Positions 1 to 11,674 of a stretch of 64,000 nt of DNA are shown piece after piece. The notes under the pieces are model-generated. The model did no database searches and was not told the origin of the DNA. It saw only the letters and a program-made list of their open reading frames with translations. The DNA is from Rugalucina vietnamica (lineage: Eukaryota; Mollusca; Bivalvia; Lucinida; Lucinidae): assembly GCA_964017185.1 (NCBI GenBank), contig OZ024874.1:22220777-22284776 (forward strand), in the 5' to 3' direction. Both the position numbers and the translations under genes were made by a program. How positions within the stretch are numbered: position 1 is the stretch's first letter; every line of letters begins with the position of its first letter.

Positions 1-210
1 AAGGAAGCAGACTAAGGTCTGATGTTTTACCACTTAACCCAATATTTACGGTCCTTCAAATGTCCCTTTTATGTGGCCCATTCCCTTTCGCATTAATGTT
101 TTCTCTGCTCTTAAAGGGACTTGGTTTTACTTTTTATTCTTTTCGGTTTACATTGATTGTAGATATTTAATCTTGATCAATACATAGACGTTTGTGTATG
201 ACGCTTACAT

Positions 211-316
211 ATTTTCCTCAATGGTTCGCAACCATCTCACTTCTTGCCACTGTTACACTATGTCTACTTTTCCTCAATGGTTCGCAACCATCTCACTTAT
301 TGCCACTGTTACACAA
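211..316. repeat. Tandem duplication of about 56 bp
   Basis: CCTCAATGGTTCGCAACCAT and CACTGTTACAC occur twice with one substitution between. Confidence 0.85.
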
Positions 317-1339
317 AATCTGCACTATGTCTCACCTGAACTGCGTTAGCGTTATGTCCGAACACGATCGGCGAGTGTGCTTTTGATCAGTCTGTGATAT
401 CACAGCCCTTCTTCAATGTGAGATGGTCACAGTTGCATGCACAATCATGAAATACCTTAATCATCGTATCTTTTCAACATTGGTTTTAAGATGTCATCTG
501 CTGAGAGGTTCGAATAGTGTTGAGAGAATGCTAGTGCTTTTTGTCAACCTCTTGTCTTGCTGGAGAAGTTTTGGTTATGCTTTTAATGCTACAAGGTAAA
601 TCTACCTGGAAGTGTCTTGAATAAATAATATTTGCTTCAAATGCGGCTGTGGCTTTTACTTAAATGAGTTTTGCGTACCGCCATTGTAATAGCCATAGAA
701 GTGATCAAGCGATCATCGTTTGGAAACTTTCCAGCCAACTTTTTCAAGTTCATCCATCAATTTAAATCCATGCGCTAAGAAGACTGAGTCAAAGTTTACA
801 CGTGTATTTATTTAAGATGTCACAACAGCACATTATATATAAAGTTGTGATGTTGTATTTCCCAATATTCAGAGTTTCTATGCACGTTTTAAACTTTTTC
901 TGTCCTTCACATTAGCGTCAGTTCGACTCTTCCTTTCATCTTTGTGAATCAGCTTTATTTGCGTTTCTCAGTCTGTTACATCCTTTCCGAATATGCTTCA
1001 GACCAAGCGCCTAGCGTTTTATAGCTCTGCTGAAGGATTCACTAAATTATCTTTAAAAAATGCAGTCCCCTTTTCTTCTTTATTATATTTAAACTGTAAA
1101 TGTTACGAGTACTTTCATTTAGTGGTGTAGATTGATTTGCTTCCCTCCCTTTATTCTGCTAAATCAATATGCAACACATTAAACTAATGTTTTGTTCAGT
1201 GAAGAAGATCTGTCGTATTAAAATTACGTAGGACACATACGCCCCAGTATCATTTTGCAGTGTCAAAACAAAACACGAACATTAAATTGCGATGTTTACA
1301 CCATAAAATGATCATTTCAAATACAAGTCATTCAGTACT
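317..1339. other. No recognisable feature
   Basis: AT-rich non-coding DNA. It would be in or beyond a NOTUM intron if the gene continues to the left. Confidence 0.5.
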
Positions 1340-2190
1340 TGCAGCACTGGAATGCTGCTGTAGCTAAAGAACATTAAAGCATGAATATGATGATCCTCTT
1401 GGTCACCGTCTTGTTTTATTGTTATCAAGTTGGGTCAACTAATCAAAAACAATTCATTTGTCAACATAATTTGAACATTTGAATTACAAAACATTGAGCA
1501 AATGCAGCACTGGAATGCTGATTCAATCAGAAATTATGTGCTCATATATTATGATAATGGCTGCCGTCTTGGCCACCATCTTGGCTCATTTTTATAGTGT
1601 GGGAATAAACAATAAACCATGCTGCTCATAACATTATATGAGCATTTCAAACGCGTTACATTTAGTATATTCTGCATAGGAATGGTGTTTTAAGCTGAGA
1701 ACACAACCTTTTAAATTATAATTATGGCGGTCATTTTGGTCGCCATCTTTTTTGCTGTGATGATGTGGGGTATAATCGAAAACCAAACACTTACGTATTA
1801 TGTGTACAACAAAAATGGACTTCGAAGCACAATACACAGTTTTATGCAACACTTGAATGCCGTTTTATTACGAATATGATTGTGGCAGCCATCTTGTCCG
1901 CCATCTTGCCTCAAAATAATGACATGGGGGTCAAATCCTAGAATTATCTTTTTAATATTGTTTACAGCGTCAATTGAGCATTTTAAACACAGAGAAATGA
2001 GTTTATTAAACCCTGGGGTGCCGTTTTCTTGTTTATGGTGACCATCTTGGACGCCATCTTGATGTTTTCAAAACGCTCAATGATGCCAAGGTGGCATCAT
2101 GCAGTTTCTGAACTAGCATGGCCCAGTGAACTGGAAACCACAATAAAATTTCATGCGGCACCATCTTCCAGGTTATGCTGATGGCTACTG
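1340..2190. repeat. Decayed tandem repeat of about 160 bp, five units
   Basis: Units are marked by paired GCCATCTTG blocks at about 1395, 1560, 1723, 1882 and 2037, and by GCAGCACTGGAATGCTG at 1341 and 1504. On the minus strand the blocks read CAAGATGGCG(G). Confidence 0.75.
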
Positions 2191-2239
2191 GACTAATAAG
2201 AAAAACATAACAGACTTGATGAAAAGCATTTACAAACAG

Positions 2240-2655
2240 ACGGGTGTACGGACAGAAAGACAGACAGCAGGCCTGCAGTAGCTTACCAACTGTCGTGAGT
2301 ATAACGCTTTTGGTATGTTTCAGCTCTCAAGTAATGAGATCTTTTATAAGCTGTTCCACGATAACACAGACAGGCAAAAACACAGACAGACAGACAGACA
2401 GATGGACGGACGGACGGAAAGACAGATAGAAAGGCAGACAAGCAGACAGACAGACAGACGGACGGACGGACGGACGGACGGAAAGACATATAGAAAGACA
2501 GACAGTCAGACAGGCAAACAGAAAGACAGACAGACAGACAGGCAGATAGACAGACTTACCTACTACCAGTGAGTAGAAGTTTTGAGGCATGTTTCAGCCC
2601 TTTAAGACGGACGGACGGACGGACAGCAGACAGACAGACAGACAGACAGACACAC

Positions 2656-2689
<34 letters not shown>

Positions 2690-2790
2690 TTACCTACTAC
2701 CAGTGAGTATAAGTTTTGAGGCATGTTTCAGCCCTTTAGGAATGAGATCTTTTATCAGCTGTTCCACGATTAGGGAGCCCATGAAGGCAA
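2240..2790. repeat. (CAGA)n/(GGAC)n array interleaved with a host segment
   Basis: Tetranucleotide tracts at 2366-2560 and 2606-2690 are separated and flanked by copies of a segment containing AGTTTTGAGGCATGTTTCAG and GAGATCTTTTATCAGCTGTT. The array therefore arose by duplication around the microsatellite. Confidence 0.88.
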
Positions 2791-3094
2791 ACTCTGAAAT
2801 ACGAATCAAACCATATCATATCAGAACTGTCTCTTGTACCTATAGTGGCCGCATCGTTTATTGTCACCTCCCCGTGACCAGCTTTGTCCCGCTTAACTGT
2901 TTAGTTAACGGAACACGGCACCAAAATGACCTTTACTACGACATGTTTACAAAATCGCATTATGGCGTTTCGGTGGCATGTATGTAAGAGTTAAAGTACC
3001 GAATAGAGAAAATAAGTAAAATAAAGCGAGTCGAAGACAAGCTGTTTTACTGTTTTTTCACAACGAGTTCTTTAACTTACTTGTAGTATGACGG

Positions 3095-3250
3095 GGGAAA
3101 GTTGACAGATCCGTACTGTAACTTCTTATAACAGGCAGTGACAGTACGGTTATCATTCCGCCTCCTTTCTGTGTATTAATATGAAGGCCCGCCTCCTTTG
3201 ATATTCAGTTGTATTTGAATTTTTGTTACAAAAACTTCAAAGGATAAACG
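3095..3250. repeat. Dispersed repeat shared with 34110-34270
   Basis: ACAGATCCGTACTGTAACTTC, the CCTTCATTAGTATATG-like block and AGTCATAYRA occur in the same order in both places. Confidence 0.55.
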
Positions 3251-3470
3251 GAAAGTCATATGATATCGTATCGTTAATTAAGATATGTCGCCTGCATGAA
3301 TAAATATTGAACATTAGCTTTACATGGTGCTGTTCCAGCATGAATTGGTGTACTTAATATAAGTACAGGCGGGAGACAGAACTAACATACCGTTGCCATT
3401 GGTTCCTATTGGTGCTGTACCACTCCACGAATCACTGGAACAGTATGGTACGTATCTACAATGATAAATA

Positions 3471-3682
3471 AGCCTACGCATGAGAAAACCGGATTTTTGC
3501 CAATGCGATACATAACTGCGAAGCTGATCAGCGCCTTCGTTTTCGCTACTCGGAAAGTATAATCCCTTTTCTACTTAAATCCCAAAGTTCAAGCTTCTAG
3601 CCTGCTTCTGTAATTGTACAGGCCGGTTTATGGCAAACCTGGTCGGAAAACCCGAAGACCGGTTTTCTCTTGTCGCGGCTCA
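3471..3682 (+). mobile_element. Family B foldback MITE, copy B1
   Basis: Consensus (about 235 bp): terminal GAGCCGCGTCATGAGAAAAC and its inverted partner ...GGTTTTCTCATGACGCGGCTC. A left-of-centre hairpin (GCGAAAACAAAGGCG, GATCAGC, then the inverse) is followed by a conserved body (GATAGTACAATTCCTC, TTTCAAGC). In this copy the left half of the hairpin is lost. Confidence 0.75.
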
Positions 3683-4221
3683 AATGATTAAGAAAAATGA
3701 ATAAACTGTAACCGAGTTTCAAGTACCTTACGAATTTTTCAATATGACGGATACAACGCAAATCATTTATTTAACTGGATCTGTCATATCACAACATAAA
3801 ACATTATATATACAGGTAAATGGTTCAAGGCAACTAAAATAGTCAGGTAAAAATACACAAGTTTAACTTTAACACAACAACAATTCATACTGGAGATAAT
3901 CTTTCTCTGTCCGTGTAAAGCTATTAACGCTTTTTCAACCTTTCTAAAACTCATTTACCAAACTGTTGATAGTTATATTTGCACTATTTCATGCCAAACA
4001 AATGATACAAATCAATACTTACATAACGTTGGAATGGAAATAAAATGGATTTTCTTCAGGATTCCATGACAGAATACCTGTAACTGAATAATAAAATAAA
4101 AGAAAATTAAGAAGATTGCTACCATAGCTTGCTAACCATAGCTTGCTATACATAAGTTAAATTATACGATACATAAGTTAAATTATACGATGCAATATAG
4201 GGATCAAACATGAATTTCCAT

Positions 4222-4321
4222 TCATTAATATTCGCTAGGTCCCGAGAGGAGTGTTGAAAACCGAGGGCTACGCCCTCGGTTTTCAACACTCCCCGAGGGA
4301 CCTAGCGAATGTTAATGAATG
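4222..4321. repeat. Near-perfect 100-bp palindrome
   Basis: Arms of about 47 bp run from ATTCATTAATATTCGCTAGG to GAAAACCGAGGGC with only a few mismatches, and a TAC centre. It is a likely cruciform or the core of a foldback element. Confidence 0.9.
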
Positions 4322-4871
4322 ACAAAATCATTTTTGATCGCTATTATTGCATAAATCTGCAGAAACCAAAGAAATAAGGATCAGAAACCAAAGAAATATG
4401 GTGCACTATATTTTACAGCCTCATCACATTTTCATACGCGTAAAAAAGCTTTCGTTTTTATGCTCGTTCTGGGCGGACTTCAGTTTCTCATTACTAGCAC
4501 GTGCTTTGCGGCGCCCGGTAACGAGCATAAGTAAAAGCCATGTATTAACAGCACGTGCGCGCGTGAATTGCAATATTAATGCATGGCTTTCTCTTCATTA
4601 ATAAACGGCTGTTAATACCGTGTGACACGGGTATTTATGCAATAAAGAGGGTCAGAATATCGTGACCCGAAAACACACTCAATGAGGCTCAAAAGTAAAA
4701 TTGGGTCATGTGCAAACTTAATGCATATTTCATTTTGAATGAAAAAATATGAAAATCATTGCAGCACTAGAGATGTCATTCTAAATCTATATTGCCAGAG
4801 CAACACTGGGTATATGTAAAGCCATGTATTCTGGAGGGGTGAGGGTTAGGCTATTGTATCAACTCATCGAC

Positions 4872-5098
4872 CTGGCCTCGAGGTTATAAAACTTTTTCCA
4901 TGCTCAGCTGAGCATGAAATTTCAACTGCTCTTAAATGTTAAAATGCCAACAATTGTTGTCATTTTAACATTTATGTGCAGGATAAATTACTAGATTTTT
5001 AGTTTTGAACCTGAATCTTCCAGCAATCTTGACTATTTTAACATCTATGAGCAGTTGAAATTTCATGCTCAGCTGAGCTTGAAAAAAGTTTTATAACC
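4872..5098. mobile_element. Foldback element with GAGGTTATAAAAC termini, copy 1
   Basis: Terminal inverted repeats of about 55 bp contain GGTTATAAAACTTTTT, the palindrome CTCAGCTGAG and GAAATTTCAACTGCTC. A similar copy follows directly. Confidence 0.8.
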
Positions 5099-5112
5099 GT
5101 GAGGCCTGGTCC

Positions 5113-5361
5113 CGAGGTTATAAAACATTTTTCATGCTCAACTCAGCTGAGACTAAATTTATCTTGCTCATAAATGTTAAAATGCCAACAATTGTTGGCA
5201 TTTTATTGTTGGGATTTTAACATTTATGAGCATGATAATATACTAGATTTTGAGTTTTGTCGGAACCTGAATTTTTCACTAATTTTGACTATTTCAACAT
5301 TTATGAGCAGCTAAAATATCATGCTCAGCTGAGCTGAGCTTGAAAAAAGTTTTATAACCTC
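5113..5361. mobile_element. Foldback element with GAGGTTATAAAAC termini, copy 2
   Basis: It has the same termini and interior as copy 1, in the same orientation, 14 bp away (GTGAGGCCTGGTCC between). An internal AACAATTGTT palindrome is extended here. Confidence 0.8.
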
Positions 5362-6894
5362 TTGATACAACATCCAAATTTTTAAAGGGCGCATTGCGTA
5401 AGAAAAGCGGTTGAAGGACAGGACAATCAACTTTTGTCAAACAATGTAAAACAAGTAAATATGACAGAATAAATGATGTTAACACTAATTCTACCGATTC
5501 AAAGTGAGAAACAATGAGCCCGTTCGTGACGATTTTTTTTTCAAACACACATGGAATGCCGTCCAGTGTAGATCCGATTGGTTTCACGACATTTTGTCTA
5601 CTTCCAAACTTGTAATGGGCGAACAGGTAGACATAGGCGAGAATGCGCATTGAGCTGGGCTTTTGTTGCCAACCTTATGTGTAAAAACCCGGACTGCATT
5701 CAAATGGCTCATTAAAGACATTTGTAAGATCTAACGCGTTACAACATATTTTAACACGCGTTTTCGTTGTAAAGCATCTGCATGTGACAAACGAAGGGTC
5801 ATGTCTTATTTGAAGTTTTCTCCTTTAATGAGATACTATGCTTTGCCATGCCAAAGCCTGTTTTAAACTGAGATAAAACTACAAAGGAACGGATCAGTAA
5901 ACGTTGTCACGCAGTTATGTCTGGTTAATGCCTAAATGTGATTTGCTGCTGCGATGTCATGTTAGCGTAGATTTTCAAATGACAAACTCTGACAGGACTG
6001 TTTTCGTTCGTACCTAGTTGAAATTCCGAACACAATTTTTCCGACACACGAGGCTAACATCTGACCCATTGAGCAGTTGTACGTTAAGCGTTTGATCTCG
6101 CTTTCATTAACGTAAAGGTGAGAATACCGGACATTTTTATCGCTTGCTTACAAACAAGTACAAACAAGTTCTTTCTCTCTTCAACAGGTGTTCGACTTTT
6201 GTTGTGTTCGTAGTTTGACTACATACAGGGTTTTGATCAAACTGTGGAAATTGATGAATAAACATCAAAGCGGGTTTGCTCGCTCGTCGATGTGTTAAAA
6301 TTTCAGTTCAAAAAGAAAGAAATATATTGGCCATGTAAAGCTGTTTACGAAAACTGTTTAGATATTACATGTTACTAGAATTAAGATACACGACCAGTAT
6401 TATTTGTTTAATACAGCCTGAAGAAGCGATGTGCTTTGCTCCGTATATGATCGATGTTTATGATCCTGTCCATTCAACAAACAGGTCGCTTAAAGCCGAC
6501 GGTGACTGAACATTGCTTACAAACGTATTGTAACTGACGCAACGACTAAGAACTTCTAACGTATTTCGGTGGTTATCAAACTCTTCGAAAAAGCAAACGG
6601 TTAAGAGAAACATGTTCTAGACCTGCTCAAGTTTCACTGACTGGGAAAGCACCAAAACACGAAACCGAATGTTATCCACGCCCCTACCCCATCCCGCGCC
6701 CAAGAAATTGACGGTATCTTGGATGCACCAGATTTCATTCTTAAAAGGACCAAAGCCATATGATGAAAGAAGGAGAGAAACTTCATATTTGATACACTAA
6801 TCAAAACTTAAGACTGTCGTTCGCGTGCAGAATAGGTTTTCTGTTGTCGCAGCTCAGAATTTTCTCTCATTCCTTCACATGCCATGTAGACTTC
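5362..6894. other. No recognisable feature
   Basis: AT-rich; one minus-strand ORF (5294-5650) overlaps a foldback element and has no recognised motif. Confidence 0.5.
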
Positions 6895-7100
6895 ACTCAT
6901 TTAAGCCTGATGTCCCTTTTTTGGTACATAGGCAAACAGAATAGCCCCAGATGTGACGCCGCAGAACGCGGCGTCCCATCTGGGGCTATTCTGTTTGCTT
7001 AGAGAATTTTCATCAAACAATTGAATAAAATTTAAAAATCACTCCTGAGCTCCTAAAAATGAAAGTGGACTCTACCTAATGATACTGATGGGAAAATCCA
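6895..7100 (-). mobile_element. Family C repeat, copy C1, with GCAAACAGAATAGCCCC palindrome
   Basis: The core palindrome at 6932-6998 has arms GCAAACAGAATAGCCCCAGA and a GACGCCG inner stem. One flank ends AGCCTGATGTCCC; the other carries TTTTCATCAAAC. Confidence 0.75.
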
Positions 7101-7689
7101 TTCGTCAAATATGGGTTAAGAAGCTTTATGAGGTCTCCCAAAGCGGAAAATTCGATAAATAAGTTTACTCCGAACCAGCTTGATATGTAATTTTTAATTT
7201 TGAGATTTTAACTGGTATATGGTCAGGATTAAAGGGACCAAAAGTATGCAAATTTGTGTGAAAGTTGGGTTATCATTTCTCTACATTCCAAAGTACAGTC
7301 GTGTTGCTTGTTTAAAATTAGCGGGTGGGGAGATGTTCAAAAGCAGTAATTAGATCATATTGTACCGATATGAATTCAATGTGATAAAATTTCTTTTATA
7401 CCGCCCCATGATCTATAACTTCTGAAGGTTTTTAATCCCCTATATCCATTTTCGAACAAGCTTCCTGGCGCGAGCATTACCAGATCTTATTCACGCCACG
7501 GTGTCTGTGGAAATATCAAAGAACATCCTTTTCTTTTCAAACCATATCAATTTGTTCATGTTTTACATATCAATAAGTCCCATCACAAGCGTGTGATTTT
7601 TCTAATCGGCATTTAGGAAATGAATAAATTCCATAATTGCGAAGGTGTTACGTCTTGTATATGTTGTTGAGTCGTGAAGTCTCATTCCC
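7101..7689. other. No recognisable feature
   Basis: No ORF, repeat partner or RNA gene seen. Confidence 0.5.
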
Positions 7690-7980
7690 CATCAGGACAA
7701 CATTTCAGTATAATATATACCCCCTTATACCCCACTTTTAACTTTTATATAGCAAAAATTGGGTATGCTGGGGTATATCTATTTTTCTTATTTTTGCTCC
7801 AAAATATAGATTGTGGGTACTCGTTAGAACCGCCTCGGCGAGGCGGTTCTAACGTGAACCCACGATCTATGTTTTGAGCAAAAATATGAAAAATATCAAA
7901 ATTTTTCTGAAGAAATTTTCAAGTTTTACAGTTGAAAAAAAATCTCTTTTATGTTGTTGCATGGGAAAGTTTTCGTAATG
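7690..7980 (-). mobile_element. Twin-hairpin MITE (family A), copy A1
   Basis: The consensus (260-290 bp) starts CATTACGAAAACATGCCC and ends GGACATGTTTTCCTGATG; the ends are imperfect inverted repeats. In the middle is a hairpin of about 100 nt with arms running from CTTATTTTTGCTC to GAACCGCCTC. A second, nested hairpin follows (GTATACCCC, then ACCCCA, pairing with TGGGGT and GGGGGTAT). This copy is reversed and complete. It has no coding capacity, although short peptides such as NIDCGYSLEPPR are open in most copies. Confidence 0.85.
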
Positions 7981-8329
7981 CCAAGACTGACACTGTATCA
8001 CTAGTCGTTAAAAATAATACAGTCTGGAGTCTTATGGCTATCCGTCTCTTTCAAAGGTTACGGCTAGCAATCAGAGAGTAGCCTTATAGATGAAAAACGT
8101 TGAACGATTTTATTATTTTAATAGCATCTGTGCATCATTTGAAAAACCAAAAAAAAAAAAAAAAAAAAAAAAAATCATTTCACAGTCATTTAGGCAGTAC
8201 ACGAAAGTACACGAATACAAATTCAAGTCAAACCACCTATACATATAAAGTTTTAGTTGTTTGCTTGGGTGGATATATCGTCAAGCACATTTTGAGCACC
8301 ATATGGTTTTCTAATGTTGGGTAAAAGTC

Positions 8330-8405
8330 CCATAAATGACGGTAACGTCCCGACATGACCATAGCTATTTTTGACTGGGACGTAAAGCAACAAATCAAAC
8401 AAACA
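8330..8405 (+). mobile_element. Type 2 SINE tail fragment
   Basis: CCCGACATGACCATAGCT and GACTGGGACGTAAAGCAAC match the type 2 tail. Confidence 0.65.
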
Positions 8406-8483
8406 ATCAAAACTCTTGGACTGTGTGGTATTTACGTCGAATACGACATTATGCGACGTGTGATGAGAATCTCTTAATAATCC

Positions 8484-8686
8484 ACATACGAAAACATGCC
8501 CATGAAATATACAGAGAATTTTTTCAGAAGAAAATAATATAAAATTTCATTGAAAAAAAAAAAAATGCTTTTTTAAATAGTTTTGCTCAAAACATACATT
8601 CTGGGTACATCCCTGCAAACCCCAGTTTTTCTATATAAAAGTGGGGTTTAAGGGGGTATTCATTGCACGGACATGTTATCGTGATG
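8484..8686 (+). mobile_element. Family A MITE, copy A2, central hairpin deleted
   Basis: Both ends and the second hairpin are present. The sequence passes directly from GGGTACATCCC to the right arm, so the GAACCGCC hairpin is lost. A direct jump like this suggests slippage across the hairpin. Confidence 0.75.
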
Positions 8687-9089
8687 ATGATTGAAAAACT
8701 TCAAAGATGAAGCAAGGCAAAGATCGGCCTCAAGGTTTTTTATGTTGATGGTATTTCAATTAGAATGTCTCTATTTGTGCAACTTCAAATAAAATGATTT
8801 TTATCGTTTTTATCGGTAACTTTCAGATGATCTTTGTAACGTTGCTGCAGCTATCTGTTAAAACATCGAATAACTAAATGAGCTATAACATTGCTTTTAA
8901 GATCAATAGAACCAACTTCTAGGAGATCTATTAAATAGTTAGGTGGTTGATTGTAAGACAAATTAATCCATAAAAAATGAAGTTTGTTTTATGAATTATT
9001 TACCTTTACGAGTGTGCTTTCTTCAATAAAACTATTTAACAGATTTCTTAAAACTGTTATGAGAATTAAGTAAAAGCCACAAATTAAGT

Positions 9090-9730
9090 GCGAAAATCAG
9101 AAAGTCAGAACAGTCCGGTTATCGCCTACTGTCAGAACACAATCTTTCAGAAACTGCCTTTTTCGAAATCTCACTTTTCTGAAACACCACAAGAAAAATA
9201 TGACCATGCCATTTTTTTTACAACCCATGGGTCCTAAAAAGTGCCACAAAAACTTTGAAAATCGGTTCACTAATAAAATAATTATGCCCAAAAATCATTT
9301 TGAATAGGCATTTTGCATGTGCAAGGGAGGTAATTCAAACACCTTAAAACTGAAAATCAAGCCAATCTGTGGAATAATTCTAAGAGTTTTGTGCTCTGCT
9401 ATGCATACAGAACAATTCTGTTTTGTTTTGGTGCATTTTAAATGAAAAATAATGAATTTAGATTTTATTTTTTTGGGGGGGAAAATAGTTACTTCCCTTG
9501 CTGGCAATTTTACAATGGAAAAGCCCTATTCAAAAATATTTTCGTGCATAAAATTTTTATATGTTAACCGATTTTCACAATTTTTGTGGCACTTTTTAAG
9601 ACTTTTGGATTGTAAAATGGTGACATACTCATATTTTTCTTGAGACCTTTCAGAAAAGTGAGATTTCGAAAAATGCAGTTTCTGAAAGATGGTGTTCAGA
9701 CAGTAGTTTCCTTATTGTCTACCCTTTTTT
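9090..9730. mobile_element. Foldback element with arms of about 240 bp
   Basis: The segment 9093-9340 is repeated inverted at 9490-9725: CTTTCAGAAACTGC, GAAATCTCACTTTTCTGA, AAAAGTGCCACAAAAA, AAGGGAGGTAA. The spacer is about 150 bp. It has no coding content. Confidence 0.8.
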
Positions 9731-10026
9731 CTCGGGCATGCTAGGCGTCATGTTTTCCATTTGGGCCAAGCCTAGTTGGGATAATATAAACATATGATAA
9801 AACAATATGCATATAAAACATTCATGCGTCGCTTAATACGGTACAAGTAACTTCTAGCAGAGTTTATTTTACAAGAAGTAAAAACTCTTCAAATCTAAAA
9901 TGTAAATTGTTTGGCTAGTCTGCTTCTAGATATGTACATCAGAAAATATCCGGTGCCCTAACTTAAAGCACAATATAAACCTTTAACAAAGTTTCAGACT
10001 AGCAGCTAGTCTATGTAATTTCTTAC

Positions 10027-10125
10027 CCCGTTTTCTTTTAGGCCAAGCTTTGGAACTCATATATTTCTTCATGCTGTTAGCCCATCTCAGTTGACAACTA
10101 ACGTTGTTAAAACAATACCAACCAC
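10027..10125 (-). CDS. NOTUM: NOTUM exon 3
   Basis: This 99-nt exon encodes GGWYCFNN followed by a conserved Cys and then SSKAWPKRKR. It corresponds to the GGWYC block and the following helix of NOTUM. The acceptor is TTTGTAG, ending at 10126, and the donor is GTAAGA from 10026 (phase 1). The intron to exon 2 is 325 nt. It has no long open frame around it and was found by translating from the phase left by exon 2. The next exon should begin near the PYWWNAN motif. I looked for that motif on the minus strand down to position 1 and did not see it, so it is probably outside the window. Confidence 0.9.
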
Positions 10126-10450
10126 CTACAAATGGAAACAAAATATTTCTTTTCACAACATACCTGTCTATCTAAATTATAGCGATGGAATAATATTTCA
10201 ACTACAGCCTCACTTACTCTATATTTCATTTCATGGCATTTCGTGACCGAATGGTTCGATTTGCATTCTTTGTCAATACAATCTGCATTTTTGGTGACTA
10301 GAGGAAGCTGTACCATTGCTAATAGTTCAAGACAGCTGCACCAACATGCTTCAAGATTTCAAGTATAATAGAACAAGCACACAAGAATTTCCATGGGGCA
10401 TTATCCTTTTAGCATTAGTCCTTCAGTGAATCAACGTTAGGGATACATAC

Positions 10451-10503
10451 CTTCAAGAAAGACTATCCACTTCTTACTACCATAGGATTTCCGTATATAA
10501 TAC
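10451..10503 (-). CDS. NOTUM: NOTUM exon 2
   Basis: This 53-nt exon encodes YYIRKSYGSKKWIVFLEG, which follows SPAG in NOTUM proteins. The acceptor is TTTCAG, ending at 10504, and the donor is GTATGT from 10450. The entry phase (one base) fits exon 1 and the exit phase (1) fits exon 3. The intron upstream on the minus strand is about 12.5 kb. Immediately before the acceptor the minus strand is (ATT)n and then (TTC)n microsatellite, so the polypyrimidine region is a simple repeat. The strand, order and phase agreement make chance unlikely. Confidence 0.9.
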
Positions 10504-10506
10504 CTG

Positions 10507-10634
10507 AAATAATAATAATAATAATAATAATAATGATAATAATAATGATAATTATAATACGAAGAGAAGAAGACTGAGAAGAAGAAGAAGAAGAAGAAGA
10601 AGAAGAAGAAGAAGAAGGAGGAGGAGGAGAAAAT
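10507..10634. repeat. (AAT)n and (GAA)n microsatellites at the NOTUM exon 2 acceptor
   Basis: On the minus strand these read (TTC)n then (ATT)n and end in TTTCAG at the splice site. Confidence 0.95.
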
Positions 10635-11453
10635 AAGAAGAAACATAATCAATTAAATGTTATTCTTATGATCTGTGTAGCAAAGAGGATAATGCATCCT
10701 GTGCACGGCACCAATTTATTTGTGTTTGGCGGAATGGGTCAGTTCTATGTGTTTGATTGATTTGCCTTGTTATAAGTAATGTTTCGAATTTCAGAAATCA
10801 CAGTAGAATCATGTAAAATAGTGATAAAATGTTTAATAATCTTCTTAACAAAGCTACATATCAGATCATTTACATATGGGATTGAATGAGAATGCATATG
10901 GAACGATTAATACATTATCTTTTATTTCTTTAGTATAAATAGCATTATCATCAAATTGTATGACACTGAAGTTTTTAGTTTCGTTTGTTTTACAGTAGCA
11001 AATAATGTTGACACGATCTGTTCCAAGTTTGCATATTACATGTTCCTATGGTGTTCGTATGGTGATCTGGGAATGAATAAAGGTTGTGTTCTGCTGTGAT
11101 GACACGAACCTGAATTTGATCAACGTTATCACTACGTTTTAAATAAATTTATAATTGCGTTTTAAATAAGAACCTCTATATTGGGGACTGATTGATGGAA
11201 AAAAAGTTAATTATCATTAACGAAGTCAAGTAGACGTTTGATGTTCTCTTATTATTCTCAATGAATTCTCGTCATTATAACACGTTGCCAAATTATCAAC
11301 TATCTTAAAGATGATAAGAATAAGAAACTTGAAAAGAATGGCAAATAGCATAATTCACGGCACTTCGTGGCAGCAATTTCTCTAACTAATAACAATTTCT
11401 GCGAGTGAAACCGCCTCAAAGAAATAGCAATAAATAACATCCCATTAGCAACT
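10635..11453. other. NOTUM intron 1, no further feature
   Basis: AT-rich intronic DNA without repeat partners that I could see. The same holds for 11675-12348. Confidence 0.5.
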
Positions 11454-11674
11454 GAGCCGCGTCATGAGAAAAACGGATTAACAAAGGCGCAGATCAGCTG
11501 TGCAGTTACTGCACAGCTGATACTTGCCTTTGTTTTCACTGCACGGATAGTACAATTTCTCTTCTTCCTAAATCCGAAATTTCAAGCTTCTGGCCATCTG
11601 CTGTAGCTGCATAAACCGGGTTGTGTCAGACCTTGACGGAAACCCAAATTGTTTATTTTCTCACGTAAAGGCTC
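11454..11674 (+). mobile_element. Family B foldback MITE, copy B2
   Basis: The hairpin stem here is GATCAGCTGTGCAG with its perfect inverse, a different stem from the CTTCGC type. Confidence 0.8.

Noticed and set aside
2283..2590. Cys/Ser-Val-rich ORFs in the (CAGA)n array
   Set aside because: Microsatellite translation on both strands.
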